Shown piece by piece: positions 7,937 to 11,319 of a DNA stretch of 11,319 bases; the stretch's first letter is position 1, and every line of letters starts with the position of its first letter. The notes beneath the pieces are model-generated. The model made no database searches. It saw nothing but the letters and a program-made list of their open reading frames with translations, and had not been told where the DNA came from. This stretch comes from Verrucomicrobiota bacterium (GTDB lineage: Bacteria; Verrucomicrobiota; Verrucomicrobiia; Verrucomicrobiales; Akkermansiaceae): positions 1 through 11,319 of the forward strand of contig WBXE01000067.1 in NCBI GenBank assembly GCA_008932955.1, read 5' to 3'. Both the position numbers and the translations under genes were made by a program.

Positions 7937-8000
7937 CGCTGCCGTGTCTGACCCGCGGTGCTTGCAGCCGTTGCCGGGGCAAGGGTCAGAGCGCGCAGCG
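7937..8000. repeat. 64-nt imperfect stem-loop upstream of the rhamnosidase
   Basis: The outer arms CGCTGC (7937-7942) and GCAGCG (7995-8000) pair, then a four-base internal loop on each side, then TCTGACCC (7947-7954) with GGGTCAGA (7983-7990). A small inner TTGC/GCAA pairing is possible. It sits 48-111 nt upstream of the rhamnosidase ATG, so it could be in that gene's leader, or it could be an intergenic palindromic repeat. A related ACTGACCCC string occurs at 21-29. Confidence 0.5.
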
Positions 8001-8083
8001 ACTCCGGCAGGCAGAGACCTTTGGCAGCGGATTACTGCTTAGAACCCACGCCACGTCAATACAAACCTCTACCGCTGTGGCAA

Positions 8084-8190
8084 GGAGCAACGACATTTTT
8101 GTCGTCATGCGGAAGGAGCGCCCAATGATCCGTGCCTACGGCGCACTCATGGGCCGCGCTTCCGCCGCAGCACAGGAATGTGGTGGCTCC
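8084..8190. repeat. 107-nt long imperfect palindrome made of two inverted repeat units
   Basis: The left arm begins GGAGCAACGACATTTTTGTC at 8084. The right arm, read on the minus strand from 8190, begins GGAGCCACCACATTCCTGTG. Pairing continues inwards through GCGGAAG/CTTCCGC, GCG/CGC, CCC/GGG, ATGA/TCAT and GTGC/GCAC to a seven-base loop near 8136. Each arm also contains its own small palindrome around ACATTYYTGT; in the left arm ACGACA (8090-8095) pairs with TGTCGT (8100-8105). This architecture, two inverted palindromic units, resembles the BIME/REP elements of other bacteria. No transposase is nearby. Confidence 0.65.
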
Positions 8191-8290
8191 AAACCGAAAT
8201 TCCGCCCCATCGGCGCCCCGCCACCGCTCCAGCAACAAAATTTCTTTTCTTGAGGCTTGGCAATTGGCGGGCATCGTTCACAACAGGAGG

Positions 8291-8734
8291 ATGTTCAGCG
8301 CCAGTCAACTTACCACCGAGCAGAAAGCCGCCCTCGTTCAATGGGCAGGCGAAGGAGCCACGATGTCGGACCTGCAACGCCGCCTCAAGGAGGACTTTGA
8401 GCTAGGGATCACCTACATGGAGACCCGGATGCTGGTTCTCGACCTCGGCCTGGAACTCCAGGAACCTGCCAAGCCGGTCGAACCCAAGGTCGAACCTGCC
8501 GCCGCTCCGGTGCCCACCGGCAAGGTTTCCGTGACCATGGACCACCTCGCCCTGCCCGGCGCCTTGGTCAGCGGCCGAGTCAGCTTCAGCGACGGTGAAA
8601 CGGGCGTGTGGATGCTCGATCAAAGCGGGCGGCCGGGCTTGGACCCCGACACCGCGGGCTATCGGCCGACGGCGGAGGATATCCAGTCGTTTCAGCAACA
8701 GTTGCGGGCCTTGATTCAAAGCAGCGGACTATAA
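8291..8734 (+). CDS. Conserved protein of unknown function
   Basis: A 147-residue soluble protein without signal peptide or membrane segment. The N-terminal part (about 7-57) is helical and helix-turn-helix-like: LTTEQKAALVQWAGEGATM then SDLQRRLKEDFELGITYME and VLDLGLELQE. A Pro/Ala/Glu/Val linker follows (about 58-76). The C-terminal part (about 77-147) looks like a small beta domain with GRVSFSDGETGVWMLDQSGR, then a tail of GYRPTAEDIQSFQQQLRALI type. I associate this arrangement with a family conserved in Verrucomicrobiota, from memory only; its function is unknown to me. ATG 8291 was chosen because the family-like sequence begins there and the frame upstream runs through palindromic DNA. 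AGGAGG (8285-8290) abuts the ATG with no spacer, too close for normal Shine-Dalgarno use. sufT starts 64 nt after the stop, so the two may be co-transcribed. Confidence 0.8.
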   Translation: MFSASQLTTEQKAALVQWAGEGATMSDLQRRLKEDFELGITYMETRMLVLDLGLELQEPAKPVEPKVEPAAAPVPTGKVSVTMDHLALPGALVSGRVSFSDGETGVWMLDQSGRPGLDPDTAGYRPTAEDIQSFQQQLRALIQSSGL

Positions 8735-8798
8735 AAAAGCTTAACCTGAGATGCGCATGCCCTTGCGCCATGGGCCAAACTGGCCTTTACTGCCGCCC

Positions 8799-9344
8799 AT
8801 GCATGCAGAAATCCCCCTCACGCGCGAAGTCAACGCCATCCAAATCCCCAGCGGCGACGCGCTCACCCTACCGCTAGGCACCCCGGTTTACATCACCCAG
8901 CGGCTCGGCGGCACCTTCACGGTAGCCACCTCGCAAGGGTTGGCCCGCATTTCCGCCAGCGATGCCGATGCCCTTGGCATCGATCTGGAGGCCGAAACCC
9001 GCCAGCGCGAAACCTCCGTGCGCATCAGCGACGCACCGCTGCAAGACCAGGTGTGGGCCCAGCTCAAAAGCGTCTATGACCCGGAAATTCCGGTGGACAT
9101 CGTCAATCTCGGTTTGGTTTACGACTGCATGCTGGAAGAAAGCGGCGGCCAAACTATCGCCTCAGTGAAAATGACCCTGACGGCGCCGGGCTGCGGCATG
9201 GGCCCGGTGATCGCGGCCGACGCCCAAGCTAAAATCATGATGATCGACGGCATCGACGATGCGCGGGTGGAACTGGTGTGGGATCCAGCGTGGAACCAGG
9301 AGATGATTTCCGAAGAAGGCCGCATGAAACTCGGCATGATCTAA
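8799..9344 (+). CDS. sufT: SufT-type Fe-S cluster assembly protein (DUF59/MIP18 domain)
   Basis: SufT proteins help mature Fe-S proteins. From ATG 8799 the protein has 181 residues. An N-terminal beta module is typical of SufT (LTREVNAIQIPSGDALTLPL, then GTPVYITQRLGGTFTV, residues 8-42). The DUF59 domain follows, with YDPEIPVDIVNLGLVYD (93-109) and the conserved cysteine Cys132 in TAPGCGMGP. An in-frame ATG at 8751 would add 16 residues (MRMPLRHGPNW...) that do not resemble the family, so 8799 is preferred; neither start has a Shine-Dalgarno sequence. No other suf genes are in the window. The gene converges with the phosphatase gene, with only 7 nt between stop codons. Confidence 0.9.
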   Translation: MHAEIPLTREVNAIQIPSGDALTLPLGTPVYITQRLGGTFTVATSQGLARISASDADALGIDLEAETRQRETSVRISDAPLQDQVWAQLKSVYDPEIPVDIVNLGLVYDCMLEESGGQTIASVKMTLTAPGCGMGPVIAADAQAKIMMIDGIDDARVELVWDPAWNQEMISEEGRMKLGMI

Positions 9345-9351
9345 GGGCACA

Positions 9352-9831
9352 CTATTTCTGCCACGTCTGATCGATGAACCCAATCAGGCTGGGAATCGCC
9401 TGCTCCAGCACCTTCGCCACCTCTTCGTAGGCCGCTCGGCCCATGCCGATCGGATCGGGCACATCTATCCCAACCCCCTCGCCGGGAATGTCGGCAAATT
9501 CACAAACCAGATAGAATTTGGCCGCATGCTGTGGAAACCGGCGCTCCAACGCAGCGATATGGCCCTGGGTCATGGCAAATACGTGCGTTGCCTCATCCAA
9601 CACGTCCGCAGTCACCGGCCGACTGGCAAAAGCGTCCAAGCGCAGGCCGCGTTTTTTGAGCACGGCGGTGGTATCCCGGCTCGCCGGATCGCCGCGTGAA
9701 GCCGCCACACCGGCCGAACTGACGCGGAAATCGCCGCGTGCTTCGACGGCCTTGCGGAAGAGTCCCTCGGCGAGCGGACTGCGGCAGGTGTTTCCGGTGC
9801 AAACAAAGAGCACATGTTTCGGCGCTGACAT
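9352..9831 (-). CDS. Low-molecular-weight phosphatase, arginine-phosphatase type P-loop
   Basis: A 159-residue cytoplasmic phosphatase of the LMW-PTP fold. The catalytic loop is CTGNTCRS (11-18): Cys11 is the nucleophile and Arg17 binds phosphate. The general acid is probably Asp126 in DVPDP. VSSAGVAASRGDPAS is the usual family segment after the first helix. Thr15 sits where tyrosine phosphatases have Ile and where Bacillus YwlE has the Thr known to favour phosphoarginine. This makes a protein-arginine phosphatase plausible, but no McsB-type kinase is in the window and tyrosine phosphatase activity is not excluded. The start at 9831 gives a compact family-like N-terminus (MSAPKHVLFVC). No Shine-Dalgarno sequence is seen. 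Tail-to-tail with sufT. Confidence 0.92.
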   Translation of the reverse strand: MSAPKHVLFVCTGNTCRSPLAEGLFRKAVEARGDFRVSSAGVAASRGDPASRDTTAVLKKRGLRLDAFASRPVTADVLDEATHVFAMTQGHIAALERRFPQHAAKFYLVCEFADIPGEGVGIDVPDPIGMGRAAYEEVAKVLEQAIPSLIGFIDQTWQK

Positions 9832-10004
9832 CGCGGAGAGCTATGCACTGCCCCAGCCCATCCGTCAAACCGCAATCCTCTCGGGCTTGTGCCGACGCAT
9901 TGCATAAAACACAAAAATTTTGGGTGAACAAGCCGGTGGATGCGCAGGCGAGAAGCCGCGTAGTCAACCCCTAGTCCCCCGCTCCGCCGCATCACCTTTG
10001 ACGT

Positions 10005-10045
10005 TAGGCCCTGTCCTCAGTGGCTTGAGCCTAGGGCCCAGCCCT
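10005..10045. terminator. Stem-loop cluster beyond the 3' end of the lipoate ligase gene
   Basis: GGCCCT (10007-10012) can pair with AGGGCC (10033-10038), enclosing the smaller palindrome GGCTTGAGCC (10022-10031). An alternative stem pairs AGGGC (10033-10037) with GCCCT (10041-10045). They lie directly after the stop of the minus-strand gene at 10045-10047 and could end its transcription. No T-run follows. GGCTTGAGCC is also the core of the hairpin at 40-59. Confidence 0.4.
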
Positions 10046-10716
10046 CACCTGCGGCAGGTCCAGGCGGGGTTGGCATAACGCTGGCTAACCCTGCGTGAGA
10101 TATGCGCCTGTGGGACCTGAAAATCGCGCAACTCCCAGCTAGCGGCCAAGCCTGCGGCCAGAGACGTGCTGCGTTGCAGCGACTCCGCCCCGCAACAAGC
10201 CAGTGCGACGGACCCTTGATGCAACAGGCCATGGCGCGTGCGGCGTTGGCCGGCGCCGGCGAGTTTGCGACCATCACTGGCGACGAGGTCGTGGCTGACT
10301 GGATTGTCAAAGCACATGGCGGCGCCGGTTTGCGCCTCGCCGGCACTCAGGCGCAGCCCGCAGTGTTGGTCGCGCAGTGCGGCCACCAGCGCCTCATGAA
10401 TCTGCCGGTAACTTTCGGCGCCACGCCACACCGCCAGGGCCTCGCCACTGGGTGCCACCAGCGAATACGTCCAATCTGCCCGGTGATCAACCACCCCGCC
10501 ACCCGTCCAGCGCCGCACCCAGTTCACCCCAGGCAGCGAGTTGCGGGCTGGCGCCAAATCGCCGAAGTAGCCGAGCGTGGCCCACTCGCCCTGCCACTGA
10601 TAGACCCGCAACACCGGTGCCACCGCCGTTTCCAACAACCACTCGTCCACCGCCATCGCCTCGGGTCCCGGACGTTCCACCGGGTCGAGCCACACTTGCA
10701 GTTGTTGAAAAATCAC
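10045..10716 (-). CDS. Lipoate-protein ligase A family protein
   Basis: Members of the LplA/LipB/BPL fold (PF03099) attach lipoate or octanoate to lysines of 2-oxoacid dehydrogenase E2 and GcvH proteins, or transfer such groups. From GTG 10716 the protein has 223 residues: PGPEAMAVDEWLL, then VYQWQGEWATLGYFGDL, the acyl-binding RRWTGGGVVDH (R68-G74 and after), and GRKLAGAGQRR with Lys151, which matches the substrate-contacting lysine of LplA. The frame is open to 10884, but the extra 56 residues come from repeat-like DNA (aatccac heptamers) and do not match the family. GTG is chosen because the family-like sequence IFQQLQVWLDP starts there; no Shine-Dalgarno sequence supports it. The protein lacks the C-terminal domain of full-length LplA, so it may need a partner or be an octanoyltransferase (LipM-like). 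Lipoate-handling genes are not nearby. Confidence 0.82.
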   Translation of the reverse strand: MIFQQLQVWLDPVERPGPEAMAVDEWLLETAVAPVLRVYQWQGEWATLGYFGDLAPARNSLPGVNWVRRWTGGGVVDHRADWTYSLVAPSGEALAVWRGAESYRQIHEALVAALRDQHCGLRLSAGEAQTGAAMCFDNPVSHDLVASDGRKLAGAGQRRTRHGLLHQGSVALACCGAESLQRSTSLAAGLAASWELRDFQVPQAHISRRVSQRYANPAWTCRR

Positions 10717-10789
10717 ACGCGTTTTTAGGTGGGGGCCGCATGCCCTGCAACCCGTAACATGAAAAAAAAGGTCAACGACAAGAGGGAGA

Positions 10790-10810
10790 GATTGTGGATT
10801 GTGGATTCTC
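10790..10810. repeat. Short heptamer repeat GATTGTG x2 plus a diverged unit
   Basis: GATTGTG is repeated at 10790-10796 and 10797-10803, followed by GATTCTC at 10804-10810. It is short, but its period of 7 matches the larger arrays nearby, so it is probably related to them. Confidence 0.5.
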
Positions 10811-10973
10811 TCACCATTTGCAGCACAGCAGAAGCTCCAGACCGCCCTTATTTCAATCCGTAATATCCGGGTAATTTGCCTCAATATTTGAAAAATAGTC
10901 AGTCAGGCTATCTCGCTTCGCTCGGTCGTGGTTCATCTTCCCCCGAGTATTCTCCAACTTCGGCGCTCGGGCT

Positions 10974-11022
10974 TATCCTCTATCCTCTATCCTCTATCCT
11001 CTATCCTCTATCCTCTATCCTC
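10974..11022. repeat. Heptanucleotide tandem array TATCCTC x7
   Basis: Seven exact copies of TATCCTC run from 10974 to 11022 with no interruption, followed by a partial TATC (11023-11026) that joins it to the next array. One strand is almost all pyrimidine. It has no spacers, so it is not a CRISPR array. Confidence 0.97.
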
Positions 11023-11026
11023 TATC

Positions 11027-11082
11027 TAAAATCTAAAATCTAAAATCTAAAATCTAAAATCTAAAATCTAAAATCTAAAATC
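11027..11082. repeat. Heptanucleotide tandem array TAAAATC x8
   Basis: Eight exact copies of TAAAATC run from 11027 to 11082, followed by one 8-base junction unit CAAAAATC (11083-11090). It is directly adjacent to the TATCCTC array and shares its TA...TC outline. Confidence 0.97.
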
Positions 11083-11090
11083 CAAAAATC

Positions 11091-11118
11091 AAAATTCAAA
11101 ATTCAAAATTCAAAATTC
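11091..11118. repeat. Heptanucleotide tandem array AAAATTC x4
   Basis: Four exact copies of AAAATTC run from 11091 to 11118, then an A-run and AAAATTTCCGC (11121-11131). The same unit, orientation and right-hand boundary occur at 3103-3134. The last copy supplies two bases of the rsmH stop codon. Confidence 0.97.
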
Positions 11119-11319
11119 AAAAAATTTCCGCAGGGCTGGCTTTGATAGCCCAGCGCAGTTTGGCGGAGCTGCTGCGGGGGTTGAGGTGGCGTTCCGGGGG
11201 GCTGGCGGTGATGATATCCTCGCTGATGCTGGCGAAGAGTCCGCTGCGCCTGCCGGCTTGCAAGGCTTTCTTGACCCGCCGATCCTCGCCCGAATGGAAT
11301 GTTAGAAAAACCGCGCGAC
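11117..11319 (-). CDS. rsmH: 16S rRNA (cytosine-1402-N4)-methyltransferase, C-terminal part
   Basis: RsmH (MraW) methylates N4 of C1402 in 16S rRNA, using S-adenosylmethionine. Only the last 67 codons, including the stop, are in the window; the gene continues past the right edge. The translation reads RAVFLTFHSGEDRRVKKALQ, matching the family ISFHSLEDRxVK motif, then LNPRSSSAKLRWAIKA, matching the NPRxRSAKLR ending. The stop TGA is 11117-11119 (reverse strand) and the last residues, AEIF, are encoded where the repeat boundary begins. In most bacteria ftsL and a penicillin-binding protein gene follow rsmH closely. Here no gene follows for 400 nt, and the next one on this strand is the lipoate ligase. 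Confidence 0.92.
   Translation of the reverse strand, partial: RAVFLTFHSGEDRRVKKALQAGRRSGLFASISEDIITASPPERHLNPRSSSAKLRWAIKASPAEIF

Larger units (their letters stand above)
7890..8290. other. 401-nt gene-free divergent region
   Basis: This lies between the start of the rhamnosidase (-) and the start of the small conserved gene (+), so promoters for both should be here, but I see no convincing -35/-10 pair. It is dominated by two folded elements, 7937-8000 and 8084-8190, listed separately. Open frames crossing it (for example 8056-8274 minus, and the upstream extension of the + gene from 8132) show no family resemblance and run through the palindrome, so they are not called. Confidence 0.55.
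10717..11116. other. 400-nt gene-free region between the lipoate ligase and rsmH
   Basis: No credible gene. From left to right it holds an A-run (10762-10769), two copies of GATTGTG with a diverged third unit GATTCTC (10790-10810), an AT-rich stretch (about 10850-10905) that may include the lipoate ligase promoter on the minus strand, a GC-rich piece (10915-10972), and the three-class heptamer mosaic. No transposase or RNA gene is recognised. Confidence 0.5.

Noticed and set aside
8056..8274. Minus-strand open frame of 72 residues
   Set aside because: It spans the palindrome and has no recognisable motif; its apparent regularity comes from the inverted repeat.
8132..8290. N-terminal extension of the small conserved gene
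   Set aside because: It begins inside the long palindrome and has low-complexity composition; the family-like sequence starts at 8291.
8751..8798. Upstream ATG for sufT
   Set aside because: The extra 16 residues do not match SufT N-termini, which begin about where ATG 8799 places them; there is no Shine-Dalgarno support.
10717..10884. N-terminal extension of the lipoate ligase frame (56 residues)
   Set aside because: It does not resemble the family and crosses period-7 repeat DNA and an A-run.
10974..11118. CRISPR array
   Set aside because: The units are only 7 bp and are directly adjacent, with no spacers and no cas genes.

Overview
The window looks like a chromosomal segment of a GC-rich member of the Verrucomicrobiota. 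This assignment is inferred from remembered family resemblance, not from a search. It rests on the style of the YceD and RsmH C-termini, a small conserved protein (8291-8734) of a type I associate with that phylum, the near absence of Shine-Dalgarno sequences, and the abundance of heptanucleotide repeats.

Layout. (1) 1-144 is a hairpin-rich spacer. (2) 145-3039 (+) is the classic yceD-rpmF-plsX-fabH run, linking ribosomal protein L32 to the start of phospholipid and fatty acid synthesis. yceD carries an apparent single-base deletion near 588. (3) 3140-5020 (+) is a proton-coupled oligopeptide (POT) transporter with an extra soluble domain of about 190 residues between its last two membrane helices. 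It is preceded by a heptamer-repeat leader that can fold with the fabH tail. (4) 5166-7889 (-) is a secreted GH78 alpha-L-rhamnosidase, convergent with the transporter, with a degenerate heptamer array inside its coding sequence. (5) 7890-8290 is a gene-free stretch with two large imperfect palindromes. (6) 8291-9344 (+) holds a small conserved protein of unknown function and a SufT-type Fe-S assembly protein. (7) 9352-9831 (-) is a low-molecular-weight phosphatase with the arginine-phosphatase type of P-loop. (8) 10045-10716 (-) is a lipoate-protein-ligase family protein. (9) 10974-11118 is a mosaic of three heptamer arrays that runs into the 3' end of rsmH (11117-11319, -), which leaves the window.

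Most genes are housekeeping. Genes 1-4 form a plausible operon. The rhamnosidase and peptide transporter suggest scavenging of plant or algal polysaccharide and peptides. I see no CRISPR array, tRNA, rRNA, transposase or phage gene, and no complete new multi-gene system. The most unusual material is the family of 7-bp repeats, found between genes, in a leader, at a stop codon and inside a gene, together with the transporter's inserted domain.
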